Shown here: piece by piece, positions 24,962-33,091 of the stretch
Numbering within the stretch: position 1 is the first letter of the stretch
How the letters are laid out: each line of letters begins with the position of its first letter
Source: Ancylobacter aquaticus
Lineage (GTDB): Bacteria > Pseudomonadota > Alphaproteobacteria > Rhizobiales > Xanthobacteraceae
Assembly (NCBI RefSeq): GCF_004339465.1
Contig: NZ_SMFY01000008.1
Location: 1 to 46,701, forward strand
DNA: 46,701 bases
Direction: 5' to 3'
Made by a program: the position numbers and the translations under genes
The notes under the pieces: model-generated
Told to the model about the DNA's origin: nothing
Databases searched by the model: none
What the model saw: the letters and a program-made list of their open reading frames with translations, nothing else

Positions 24962-25774
24962 ATGGCTAAGATCATCACAGTCACGTCGGGAAAGGGTGGC
25001 GTCGGCAAAACGACGACGACCGCCGCCATCGGCGCCGCCCTGGCCCGCACCGGCGATAAGGTCGTCGTCGTCGACTTCGACGTCGGGCTTCGCAACCTGG
25101 ACCTGATCATGGGGGCGGAGCGCCGGGTCGTCTACGACTTCGTCAACGTCATCCAGGGCGATGCCCGCCTCCCGCAGGCCCTGATCAAGGACAAGCGGCT
25201 GGATTCGCTTTTCCTGCTTCCCGCCTCGCAGACGCGCGACAAGGATGCGCTGACGGAAGAAGGCGTTGACCGGGTCATCGGCATGCTGGCGCAGCATTTC
25301 GACTGGGTGATCTGCGACAGCCCGGCGGGCATCGAGCGCGGCGCGACCCTCGCCATGCGCCATGCCGAGATCGCCATCGTGGTCACGAACCCCGAGGTCT
25401 CGTCGGTGCGCGACAGCGACCGCATCGTCGGCATCCTCGACTCGAAGACGCTGAGGGCCGAGCGCGGCGAGACGGTGGACAAGCGCCTGCTGCTGACGCG
25501 CTACGACCATGCCCGCGCGGCGCGCGGCGACATGCTGAAGACCGAGGATGTTCTCGAAATCCTGTCACTTCCGCTACTCGGCATCATTCCCGAGAGCAAC
25601 GACGTGCTCAGGGCGTCCAATATGGGCGTTCCGGTCTCGATCCATGACCCGAACAGCGTGCCGGCCCGCGCCTATCAGGACGCGGCGCTGCGCCTCAAGG
25701 GCGAGAACATCGCCATGGAACTGCCCCGGCAGCGTGGCGGCCTGTTCAGCAAATTCCTGCGGAGGGCGGCATGA
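24962..25774 (+). CDS. minD: Septum-site determining ATPase MinD
   Basis: Membrane-cycling ATPase that recruits MinC to the poles. It has 270 aa. The deviant Walker A SGKGGVGKTTT holds Lys11 and Lys16. Further motifs are VDFDVGLRNLDLIMG, the Walker B-type DWVICDSPAGIE, and a C-terminal amphipathic membrane-targeting helix (RGGLFSKFLRRAA, about 258-270). The stop overlaps the minE start by 4 bp. Confidence 0.97.
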   Translation: MAKIITVTSGKGGVGKTTTTAAIGAALARTGDKVVVVDFDVGLRNLDLIMGAERRVVYDFVNVIQGDARLPQALIKDKRLDSLFLLPASQTRDKDALTEEGVDRVIGMLAQHFDWVICDSPAGIERGATLAMRHAEIAIVVTNPEVSSVRDSDRIVGILDSKTLRAERGETVDKRLLLTRYDHARAARGDMLKTEDVLEILSLPLLGIIPESNDVLRASNMGVPVSIHDPNSVPARAYQDAALRLKGENIAMELPRQRGGLFSKFLRRAA

Positions 25775-26043
25775 CCTTCTGGAAGCGCATTTTCCCCAAC
25801 ACCAGCGCGCCCCAGGCGCGGGAACGGCTGCAAATTCTGCTGTCCCATGAGCGTCAGGTTCTGGGCGGCGGCGATCTGCTGGCGCGCTTGCGCGAGGACA
25901 TTCTCGCCGTGGTCGCCAAGCACGTTCCCTGCGACCAGGACAACGTGAAAGTGCGCCTGGAGCGTGGGACGCCGATGTCGATCCTCGAAATCGAGGTCGA
26001 GGTGCGCGGCGATTTCGATCAGGCGCTTGTCCGCGCCGCCTGA
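25771..26043 (+). CDS. minE: Cell division topological specificity factor MinE
   Basis: It stimulates MinD ATPase and sets the Min oscillation. It has 90 aa with an N-terminal membrane-contact segment (MTFWKRIF), the anti-MinCD helix region ARERLQILLSHERQVL (about 12-28) and a C-terminal dimerisation domain (about 33-88). Last gene of minCDE. Confidence 0.96.
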   Translation: MTFWKRIFPNTSAPQARERLQILLSHERQVLGGGDLLARLREDILAVVAKHVPCDQDNVKVRLERGTPMSILEIEVEVRGDFDQALVRAA

Positions 26044-26067
26044 CGGCGCGAAGCAAACGTCAAAGCC

Positions 26068-26109
26068 CATCCGCGTGAGCGCCCCGGCAGGGAATCGATC
26101 ACGCGGATG
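26068..26109 (+). terminator. Inverted repeat downstream of minE
   Basis: Perfect 11-bp arms CATCCGCGTGA (26068-26078) and TCACGCGGATG (26099-26109) flank a 20-nt loop. The element lies 25 bp after the minE stop and 90 bp from the end of the convergent gluconokinase gene. No T-run follows. It may mark the 3' end of the minCDE message. Confidence 0.45.
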
Positions 26110-26198
26110 AGCCGTGTTCAAGCTCGGGAATGCCGGCGCACGGCGGTAAGAGCATTGAGATGCACGGATCGACCGGCACTCAAATTGTATGGCGAGTC

Positions 26199-26732
26199 TC
26201 AGACCGGCCCACCGACGCGGCAGATAGCCTCCCCCGCACGGGCGATGACGTCGACGAGCGGGCGGTCGATATCGAGTGTCACCACGTCGTTCTCGCCGGT
26301 CGGGACCTCCAGCGTGGCGAGTTGGCTGTCGAGAAGCGTGAACGGCATGAAATGTCCGGCGCGCTGGCGCATGCGCTCGGCCAGCACCGCCCGTGAGCCG
26401 TTCAGGAAAAGGATGTGGAGCGGCCCGGCCATGCGGAGCTGGTCGCGGTAGACACGGCGCAGCGCCGAACAGGAAACCACGACGCCCCGCCCGGTGGCGC
26501 GGGTGTCGCTGATCGTCTGGCAGATCGTCTGGAGCCAAGGCTGGCGATCCTCGTCGTCCAGCGGTTCGCCACGCGCCATCTTGGCGATGCTGGCGGGGGG
26601 ATGGAGCGCGTCGCCCTCGACGAAATCGGCGTCGAACATCGCGGCAAGCGCCTGGCCCACCGACGACTTTCCGCAACCGCTCACACCCATCACCACGATG
26701 GCGGGGGGAGCCCCGCGCGCCTTAAGAGTCAC
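26199..26732 (-). CDS. gntK: Gluconokinase
   Basis: It phosphorylates D-gluconate to 6-phosphogluconate. It has 177 aa with the P-loop GVSGCGKSSVG at about 16-26 and the family stretches FVEGDALHPPASIAKMARGEPLDDEDRQPW, SCSALRRVYRD and RAGHFMPFTLLDSQLATLE (listed in parts, in order). The GTG start at 26732 overlaps the stop of the dehydrogenase gene by 4 bp, so the two are translationally coupled. It closes the sugar-acid operon by feeding the pentose phosphate or Entner-Doudoroff pathway. Confidence 0.94.
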   Translation of the reverse strand: MTLKARGAPPAIVVMGVSGCGKSSVGQALAAMFDADFVEGDALHPPASIAKMARGEPLDDEDRQPWLQTICQTISDTRATGRGVVVSCSALRRVYRDQLRMAGPLHILFLNGSRAVLAERMRQRAGHFMPFTLLDSQLATLEVPTGENDVVTLDIDRPLVDVIARAGEAICRVGGPV

Positions 26733-27772
26733 GACGTGCCGCCGAAGCGGAACTGGACCTTCATCGCCCGGCGTCGGTCCGAGGCAAGCGCGAAGGCCGC
26801 GTCCGCCTCCTCGATCGGGAAGCTGCCGGTCAGCAATGGGGTGAGGTCGACCTGTCCGGTGGAGATCAGCTCGGCGGCGCGGGCGAACTCGGTGTCGAAA
26901 CGGAAGCTCCCCGACAGATTGAGTTCCTTCGCGACGATTGCATTCATCGGCAGCGATTGCTCGCCTCCCAGCCCTACCAGCACAATGACGCCGCGCGGGC
27001 GGGTGAGCCCGATGGCGCCGGCGAGCGCCTGCCCGTTGCCGGAGCATTCGAGCGCCGCGTCGACGCGGCCCTTGTCCTGCGCGAGATCGGCCAGTTCGTC
27101 GGTGCCGCCGGAGACATCCACGCAGCGTGTCGCCCCCAGTCGGGCGGCAATGGCGAGGGCCTCCGGTGCGATGTCGGTGGCGACGATCGTGCCGGCTCCC
27201 GCGAGCTTGGCCGCCGCGATGACGAGGCAGCCGATCGGCCCGCAGCCGGACACCAGCACCGTTTTGCCGGTCAGGTCGCCCGCCTGCGCCACGGCGTGCA
27301 ATGCCACGGCGAAGGGTTCGCACAGGGCGGCAAGGGACAGGTCGACATCGTCGGCAATCTTCACCGCCTGCGCTTCGGGCACGGTCATCTCCTCGCGGAA
27401 GGCGCCCTGTACATGGGGAAACCGCATGGCGCTGCCGTAGAAGCGCATGTCGAGGCACTGGTTGCGCAGGCCACGCCGGCAGTACTCGCACTGCCCGCAC
27501 GGTCCCGAGGGGTTCACCGCGACCTTGTCGCCGACGGTGACGGAGATCACGGCCGTCCCGACAGCCTTGACCGTGCCGGCTACTTCGTGGCCGAGCACCA
27601 TGGGCTCGCGCAGGCGCACCACGCCGAACCCGCCCTGGTGGAAATAATGCAGGTCCGACCCGCAGATGCCCCCCGCACCCATCCGCACGACGACATCGTG
27701 CGGGCCGGGGGCGCTTGCCGGCATGGCCTCAAGGCGCAGATCGTGCGGGGCGTGAATGACGATGGCACGCAT
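26729..27772 (-). CDS. idnD: Zinc-dependent L-idonate 5-dehydrogenase-like enzyme
   Basis: Medium-chain dehydrogenase of 347 aa. Catalytic-zinc residues are Cys37 (ICGSDLHYFH) and His62-Glu63 (GHEVAG); structural-zinc cysteines are at 92, 95, 98 and 106. The NAD-binding motif is VSGCGPIGCLVIAAAKLAG. The GSDLHYFHQGGFG signature is typical of IdnD, which oxidises L-idonate to 5-keto-D-gluconate. The neighbours gluconate 5-dehydrogenase and gluconokinase complete that route. A related polyol or sugar-acid substrate remains possible. Confidence 0.88.
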   Translation of the reverse strand: MRAIVIHAPHDLRLEAMPASAPGPHDVVVRMGAGGICGSDLHYFHQGGFGVVRLREPMVLGHEVAGTVKAVGTAVISVTVGDKVAVNPSGPCGQCEYCRRGLRNQCLDMRFYGSAMRFPHVQGAFREEMTVPEAQAVKIADDVDLSLAALCEPFAVALHAVAQAGDLTGKTVLVSGCGPIGCLVIAAAKLAGAGTIVATDIAPEALAIAARLGATRCVDVSGGTDELADLAQDKGRVDAALECSGNGQALAGAIGLTRPRGVIVLVGLGGEQSLPMNAIVAKELNLSGSFRFDTEFARAAELISTGQVDLTPLLTGSFPIEEADAAFALASDRRRAMKVQFRFGGTS

Positions 27773-27819
27773 GGTGGGCGGGTCCTTGGAGAAACGAGAA
27801 AGCATGAACGGGGTCGGCG

Positions 27820-29100
27820 TCAGCGGGTCATCCAGTGTAGCGGCCACAGGACGATCTGCGGGAAGGCGACCAGCAGGACCATCACGAACGTCTGGGCGAT
27901 GAGGAAGGGCAGTACGCCTCTTATCACCCCGCTCATCGGCACCTTGGCGACGCCGCAGACCACGTTGAGCACGGTGCCCACCGGCGGCGTGACCAGGCCG
28001 AGCGCGTTGTTCATGATAAACAGCACGCCGAAATAGACCGGGTCGATGCCCGCCTGCTTCACCACAGGCATCAGCACCGGGGTGAGGATCAGCACGGTGG
28101 GGGTGAAGTCGAGCGCCGTGCCGATGATGAACACCAGCACCATCAGCGCCGCCATCAGCAGGATCGGGCTGTCCATCAGCGGCTCGACGATTCCGGCAAG
28201 CTGCTGGGGAATGTCCGCCGTGGTGATCAGCCAGGCCGAGACGCCGGCCGCCGCCACCAGAAACATGATGACGGCCGTCGTCTCCGCCGCCCGGTAGATC
28301 AGGCGGAACAGGTCGCCGAGCTTGATCTCGCGATAGATGAACAACCCCACGAAAAGCGAGTAGACGGCCGCGATGACGGCGGCCTCGGTGGTGGTGAAGA
28401 TGCCGAACTTCAGGCCGCCGACGATGACCACCGGAAGAAGCAGCGCCCAGAAGGCGTCCCGCGTTTCGATCGCGCGCTCCTTCATCGAACGGCGCGGCTC
28501 GACGCGGGGGTTGTCGCGCTTGATGCACCAGCGCCACGCCACCATGATGGCGACGCCCATGAGCACGCCGGGCACGATGCCGGCGATGAACAGCTTGGTG
28601 ATCGACACGCCGCCGGCGACGCCGAAGATGATCATGCCGATCGACGGCGGAATGACCGGGGCAATGATTCCGCCACAGGCGATGAGGCCGCAGGAGCGGT
28701 TCACATCGTAGCCGGACCTGCGCATCAGCGGCACCAGCACGGAGGCGAGGGCGGCGGTATCGGCGACGGCGGAGCCGGAGAGCGAGGCCATGATGACCGC
28801 CGCCATGACCGCGACGTAGCCGAGCCCGCCCCGGATGTGGCCGACCCACGACATGGCCATGGTGATGATGCGCCGCGTCATGCCACCGGCATTCATGAAC
28901 TCGCCGGCGAGCATGAAGAAGGGAACGGCGAGCAGCGGGAAGCTGTTGGCGCCATCCCACATGTTCTGGATGATGATCTGGGGATCGGTGATGCCCATGT
29001 AGAACATCATGGCGAGGCCGCAGCCGATGAGCGCGAAGGCGACCGGCATGCCGAGCGCCATGAGGCCCAGCAGCGAACCGACGAAGATCAGGACGATCAT
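27820..29100 (-). CDS. dctM: TRAP transporter large permease DctM
   Basis: It has 426 aa and about 12 hydrophobic helices. Family hallmarks are FVGSLLGLMALGMPVAFAL at the start, PFFMLAGEFMNAGGMTRRI and GSAVADTAALASVLVPLM. IPPSIGMIIFG and the C-terminal ALGLVTPPVGTVLNVV follow. Its ATG overlaps the end of the DctQ gene by 4 bp. It imports the sugar acid delivered by the DctP protein encoded upstream, driven by a sodium or proton gradient. Confidence 0.95.
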   Translation of the reverse strand: MIVLIFVGSLLGLMALGMPVAFALIGCGLAMMFYMGITDPQIIIQNMWDGANSFPLLAVPFFMLAGEFMNAGGMTRRIITMAMSWVGHIRGGLGYVAVMAAVIMASLSGSAVADTAALASVLVPLMRRSGYDVNRSCGLIACGGIIAPVIPPSIGMIIFGVAGGVSITKLFIAGIVPGVLMGVAIMVAWRWCIKRDNPRVEPRRSMKERAIETRDAFWALLLPVVIVGGLKFGIFTTTEAAVIAAVYSLFVGLFIYREIKLGDLFRLIYRAAETTAVIMFLVAAAGVSAWLITTADIPQQLAGIVEPLMDSPILLMAALMVLVFIIGTALDFTPTVLILTPVLMPVVKQAGIDPVYFGVLFIMNNALGLVTPPVGTVLNVVCGVAKVPMSGVIRGVLPFLIAQTFVMVLLVAFPQIVLWPLHWMTR

Positions 29101-29678
29101 GACGCTGTCCCTTTGCGGGAGGCCGGGTCCGCGAGTTCGTGCTCGATGTCGTGGATTTCGGACATTCCCTCCTCGTTGACGTCGATCAGCTCATCATCCG
29201 CGACATGGCCGAGGGCGAGGCGAACGAGGTTGGCGAGGCAGATGAGGCCGATGGCGGTGCTGGTGATGTAGCTCACGCCATAGACCCAGAGGGTCGAGAT
29301 TTGCGCGACGGGCGAGGAGTTGCCGGCGATGATGTCGTGCTGCAGCCAGGTGCCGTAGAGCATGTAGAGGCTGCACACGAACATGATCGCCTGGCTGATG
29401 CCCCAGCACAGCTTGCGGCCGAGCAGCGGCAGGGCGCGCACCACGAGATCGACGCCCAGATGCGCCCGCCGGTGCAGGCCGACAATGGCGCCGAGGAAGG
29501 TGAGCCAGACGAACGCGAAGCGCGGCAATTCGTCGGACAGGTCGATGCCGGTGTTGAAGCCGAGCCGCAGCACCACATTGCCGAAGACGGTGACGAGCAT
29601 GACGACCATGCACAGCACCATCACCACCTCAAGCACGCGGTAGAACGCTGCGATCGCCAGGCCGAGCAGTTGGTTCAT
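29097..29678 (-). CDS. dctQ: TRAP transporter small permease DctQ
   Basis: It has 193 aa with four hydrophobic helices (about 8-32, 48-66, 88-108 and 128-150) and the typical LPRFAFVWLTFLGAIVGLHRRAHLGVD stretch (shown in part of its length). A 30-residue acidic tail after the last helix is longer than usual. It lies 106 bp downstream of dctP across a GC-rich hairpin. Confidence 0.92.
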   Translation of the reverse strand: MNQLLGLAIAAFYRVLEVVMVLCMVVMLVTVFGNVVLRLGFNTGIDLSDELPRFAFVWLTFLGAIVGLHRRAHLGVDLVVRALPLLGRKLCWGISQAIMFVCSLYMLYGTWLQHDIIAGNSSPVAQISTLWVYGVSYITSTAIGLICLANLVRLALGHVADDELIDVNEEGMSEIHDIEHELADPASRKGTAS

Positions 29679-29746
29679 CGTGACACCTCGCGAAAGCGGA
29701 GCGCTCGCTCCGTCATCGAATGGAAGGGTGCGCCGTGGGAGGAGGG

Positions 29747-29774
29747 CCGGCGACCCGCCGGGGCGGGCCGCCGG
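29747..29774 (-). terminator. GC-rich intercistronic hairpin between dctP and dctQ
   Basis: Plus-strand arms CCGGCGACCCGC (29747-29758) and GCGGGCCGCCGG (29763-29774) with a 4-nt loop. In the minus-strand transcript the single mismatch becomes a G-U pair, so a 12-bp stem forms 10 nt after the dctP stop. It corresponds in position to the hairpins after both tctC genes. Confidence 0.58.
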
Positions 29775-29784
29775 GTGCGATCGC

Positions 29785-30816
29785 TCAGTTGGCGCTGCGC
29801 GCCTTCTCGATTTCGGCGTAGAAGCCGTCGACGAAGGCGTCGCCGATCAGCGGCTTGAACTTCGCCACCACCGGCTTCACCTGCTCCTGGATGCGGGCCA
29901 ATTGGTCGGCGGGCACCTCGTCCACTTCGACGCCGGCCTCCTTGAACTTGGCGATGACGTCGCTGTCGCCCTCGTCCAGCAGCTTGCGCTGCAGCAGGCC
30001 CGCCTCGGTGGCGGCCTTGCGGATGCCGGCCTGATCGGCCGGGGTGAGCTTGTCCCAGAACTTCTGCGAGGCCACCAGCGCGACCGGCGTGTAGACGTGG
30101 TTGGTGAGCGAAATGTACTTCTGAACTTCCTGCATCTTGTTGGCGTACATATGCAGAAGCGGGTTCTCCTGGCCGTCGATGGCCTTCACCTCAAGCGCCG
30201 GGAAGACTTCTGAGAACGGCATCGGGGTAGCGTTGGCGCCGATGGTCTTCCAGGTGTCGAGCGCAACGGGGTTGGCCATCACGCGCAGCTTGAGGCCGGA
30301 AACGTCGTCCAGCTTGGTCACCGGATGCCGGCTGTTGGACAGGTTGCGGAAACCCATGCCGGTCCAGGTGAGACCGACAAGGCCCGACGGCTCGATCTTC
30401 TCGAAAATCTGCTTGGAGGAAGGGCCGTCGAGCACGGCGTAGACTTCCCTCGTGTTCTGGAACATGAAGGGAAGATCCCAGACCTGCACTTCCTTCACCC
30501 GCGAAGACAGCGGCGCCAGCGTGCCGATGTAGAACTCCTGCGTGCCGGACTGCACCGCCTGAAGCTGCTTCTCGTCGCTGCCCAGCACGGCACCATGATA
30601 GGTCTGCACCTTCACATTGCCATTGGTGTAGGTCCCGACCAGCTCGGCAAACTTGTTCATCGCCGCCGCCTGCGGGTGGCTTTCCGGCATGGCGTGGCCG
30701 GCCTTGGCCTTGATTTCCGCCATGGCGGGGCCGGCCGCAAACAGCGCGGTGGCGGCGAGCAGCGCGGCCGTGGCAGCGCGGCGGCTCAAGGTCTTCGTAC
30801 CGAAATTCGTCTTCAT
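29785..30816 (-). CDS. dctP: TRAP transporter solute-binding protein DctP
   Basis: Periplasmic receptor of 343 aa. The start is supported by AAGGAGAAACCCC upstream. The signal peptide runs to about residue 33 (TAALLAATALFAAGPAMAE). Family features are GHAMPESHPQAAAMNKFAELV, the carboxylate-binding Arg region LKLRVMANPVALDTWKTIGA and PMPFSEVFPALEVKAIDGQENPL, each given in short form. The operon context suggests it binds a hexonate such as idonate, gluconate or galactonate. Confidence 0.94.
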   Translation of the reverse strand: MKTNFGTKTLSRRAATAALLAATALFAAGPAMAEIKAKAGHAMPESHPQAAAMNKFAELVGTYTNGNVKVQTYHGAVLGSDEKQLQAVQSGTQEFYIGTLAPLSSRVKEVQVWDLPFMFQNTREVYAVLDGPSSKQIFEKIEPSGLVGLTWTGMGFRNLSNSRHPVTKLDDVSGLKLRVMANPVALDTWKTIGANATPMPFSEVFPALEVKAIDGQENPLLHMYANKMQEVQKYISLTNHVYTPVALVASQKFWDKLTPADQAGIRKAATEAGLLQRKLLDEGDSDVIAKFKEAGVEVDEVPADQLARIQEQVKPVVAKFKPLIGDAFVDGFYAEIEKARSAN

Positions 30817-30896
30817 GGGGTTTCTCCTTGGCTTGGCTTGGTTTTCTTGTGGGTGCGGCGGCGCGTGCTGTATTCCCAGAGTTAGAGGGCGATTTA

Positions 30897-30936
30897 CCGA
30901 TCCGATTGGTTCAATCTGATGGGATCACGCTCTAGA
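30897..30936. repeat. REP-like palindromic element, copy 1
   Basis: Contains GATTGGTTCAATCTGAT and ends GATCACGCTCTAGA; the GATTG/CAATC arms form a small hairpin. It overlaps the stop codon of the dehydrogenase gene at 30932. It shares a core with the element at 42541-42600 (GAT[T/C]GGTTCAATC[T/C]GAT). Similar AGAGC-GATC palindromic repeats are widespread between genes in Hyphomicrobiales genomes, as I recall. Confidence 0.6.
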
Positions 30937-31702
30937 GGACGGCCAGCATGCCGCCGTCGACATAGATGAGCTGGCCGTTGACGTAGTTGGAGGCGGGCGC
31001 GGCGAGGAACACCGCCGCGCCGACCAGTTCGTCGGGCTGGCCCCAGCGCTTGGCAGGGGTGCGACCCTTGACCCAGGTATCGAAGGCCGGATCGTTCATC
31101 AGGGCCTCGTTCATGTCGGTCGCCATGTAGCCGGGACCGATGGCGTTGGCCTGGATATTGAACTGCGCCCACTCCGCGACCATGGAATGGGTCAGCGTCT
31201 TGAGGCCGCCCTTCGCCGCCGTGTAGGGCGCGACCGTGGCGCGCGCCGCCTGGCTCATGAGCGAGGCGATGTTGATGATCTTGCCGCCGCGCCCGCGCGC
31301 GATCATCCGCCGTGCCGCCTGCTGGCTCACCAGGAACGCGCTGGTGAGATCGACCTCCAGCACCCGGCGCCAGTCGGCCGGATCGAGATCCACCATCGGC
31401 TTGCGGAACTGGATGCCGGCATTGTTGACGAGGATGTCGACCTCGATGCCCTCTTCGTCGAGGGCGACGAAGGCCTTGGCGACGGCGGCATCGTCGGTTA
31501 CGTCGAAGGGCAGCGCGTGGGCGCGCAGGCCCTCGCCCTCCAGCCTGCGGCGGGCCTCTTCGGTGGTGTCGGGCTTGGTGCCGTTCAGCACTACCCGGGC
31601 TCCGGCCTGGGCGAGGCCGCGCGCGATTCCATAGCCAAGCCCGCGCGCCGAGCCGGTGATGAGGGCCGTGCGGCCTTCGAGGGAAAAGAGCTGCGTAGAC
31701 AT
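30932..31702 (-). CDS. idnO: SDR-family gluconate 5-dehydrogenase-like enzyme
   Basis: Short-chain dehydrogenase of 256 aa. The cofactor motif TGSARGLG lies at 16-23, NNAG at 93-96, and the catalytic triad is Ser147, Tyr160 and Lys164 (YTAAK). The start SLEGRTALITGSARGLGYGI is typical of gluconate 5-dehydrogenases, which reduce 5-keto-gluconate to gluconate. With idnD and gntK it forms the L-idonate route. The stop codon lies inside a REP-like element. Confidence 0.88.
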   Translation of the reverse strand: MSTQLFSLEGRTALITGSARGLGYGIARGLAQAGARVVLNGTKPDTTEEARRRLEGEGLRAHALPFDVTDDAAVAKAFVALDEEGIEVDILVNNAGIQFRKPMVDLDPADWRRVLEVDLTSAFLVSQQAARRMIARGRGGKIINIASLMSQAARATVAPYTAAKGGLKTLTHSMVAEWAQFNIQANAIGPGYMATDMNEALMNDPAFDTWVKGRTPAKRWGQPDELVGAAVFLAAPASNYVNGQLIYVDGGMLAVL

Positions 31703-31716
31703 GGTGGTATCGCTTT

Positions 31717-32916
31717 CTAGAGAGCGCTGCGGCGAGTGCTGACGTCGGGGCGCGTGAACACGTCCGGTCTCAGCTCAAGGCCGAGGCCGGGACCTTCCAT
31801 CGGGTAGGCGTAGCCGTTCTCGATGCGGGGCAAATTGGTGACGAGCTCGGTGTACCAGCCGCGATAGAAGGCGCGCACCGACTCCTGGATCAGCGTATTG
31901 GGCTGGCTGAACGAGCAGTGGATTGCCGCCGCGAAGGCCACCGGGCCGGTGCAGTCATGCGGGGCGAACGGCCGGTGATAGGTGTCGGCCTGCGCGGCGA
32001 TCTTGCGGCCTTCGGTCAGGCCGCCGGTCCAGCACAAATCCACCATCACCACACCGATCGCGTCGACATTCAGGAAATCCTGATAGGCGAAGCGCGAACC
32101 CAGCGTCTCGCTGGCGCAGACCCACACATCGGTCGAGCGCGCATATTCGGCGAGCGCCTGCGGCGAGTTCATGCGGATCGGGTCTTCGTACCAGGTGGGC
32201 GCATAGTCTTCGAGCGCCCGCGCTATCTTCTTGGCGGTCGGCAGGTTCCACAGCGAGTGGAACTCGACCATGATCTCCATCTTGTCGCCGACGGCCTTGC
32301 GGATCTTCTCGAAGGGTTGGATCGCCGTCTTCATCTGCTCGACGGTGATGTAATTGCCGCCGGTCTCGATGCCGGCGGGATCAAACGGCCAGATCTTCAT
32401 GGCGGTGATGCCTTCGTCGAGCAGGCTTTCCGCCAGCTCGTCGGCGCGGTTCATGAAGCCGTCGAGATCCTCATAGGGCCCTTCGGACTCGCCGATGCCC
32501 CAGGTGGACACCGGCTTGATGCTCATCGAGCGGACATATTTGTAGCCGGCACAGGTGTTGTAGAGGCGCAGCTTGTCGTGGGCGAGCCCGCCCAGCATCT
32601 GGTGGACCGGCTGGTTGCAGACCTTGCCGAAAATATCCCACAGCGCGAAGTCGATGGCGGAGGCGGCGCGGTATTCCACCCCGGTGGACGCCTGCGCCAG
32701 CGGCAGGTTGACCATCTCGCGGTTGAGCGCCTCGATGCGCAGCGGGTCGCGGCCGAGAAGCCGGCCTGCCAGCGTGTCGTGGATGTGGGCCTCAACCGCG
32801 CCGGCGCCATAGAAGGTCTCGCCGAGGCCGATCACGCCCTCGTCGGTGTGGACGTGCACCCAGAGCAGATTGGCAAACTCAGCGACGCGGATGGTCTCGA
32901 TGGCTGTGATTTTCAT
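31717..32916 (-). CDS. Enolase-superfamily (mandelate racemase subgroup) sugar-acid dehydratase
   Basis: It has 399 aa from the ATG at 32916. Metal ligands are Glu218 (IMVEFH), Glu244 (WYEDP) and Glu270 (CASETLGS). His220 and His320 (PFAPHDCTGP) sit where D-galactonate-type dehydratases have their acid/base histidines; Lys174 (AMKIWPFD) is also present. The sequence thus supports dehydration of an aldonic acid to a 2-keto-3-deoxy acid. It is first in the operon after the GntR gene. Its substrate cannot be fixed; idonate, gluconate, galactonate or another hexonate fits. Confidence 0.85.
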   Translation of the reverse strand: MKITAIETIRVAEFANLLWVHVHTDEGVIGLGETFYGAGAVEAHIHDTLAGRLLGRDPLRIEALNREMVNLPLAQASTGVEYRAASAIDFALWDIFGKVCNQPVHQMLGGLAHDKLRLYNTCAGYKYVRSMSIKPVSTWGIGESEGPYEDLDGFMNRADELAESLLDEGITAMKIWPFDPAGIETGGNYITVEQMKTAIQPFEKIRKAVGDKMEIMVEFHSLWNLPTAKKIARALEDYAPTWYEDPIRMNSPQALAEYARSTDVWVCASETLGSRFAYQDFLNVDAIGVVMVDLCWTGGLTEGRKIAAQADTYHRPFAPHDCTGPVAFAAAIHCSFSQPNTLIQESVRAFYRGWYTELVTNLPRIENGYAYPMEGPGLGLELRPDVFTRPDVSTRRSAL

Positions 32917-33091
32917 GTGCACTTGCTGGGAGCTCTGACGACATGAGCCGGCATTGCCCGCCCGCGAGGGCGAAGCCGGTCGACGTCTCGACGATGAATC
33001 GGGAGGCCGGCGACGGCCCGGCTCACGCGACGGATGTCACGTGGCGGCCGGCACGGCGCGGGCGGTCAACTGCGCAAGCTGCGCAGCGCGC

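Noticed and set aside
27773..28960. Upstream extension of the idonate dehydrogenase frame
   Set aside because: The in-frame extension overlaps the DctM gene in another frame and is basic shadow sequence. The dehydrogenase fold begins at the ATG at 27772.
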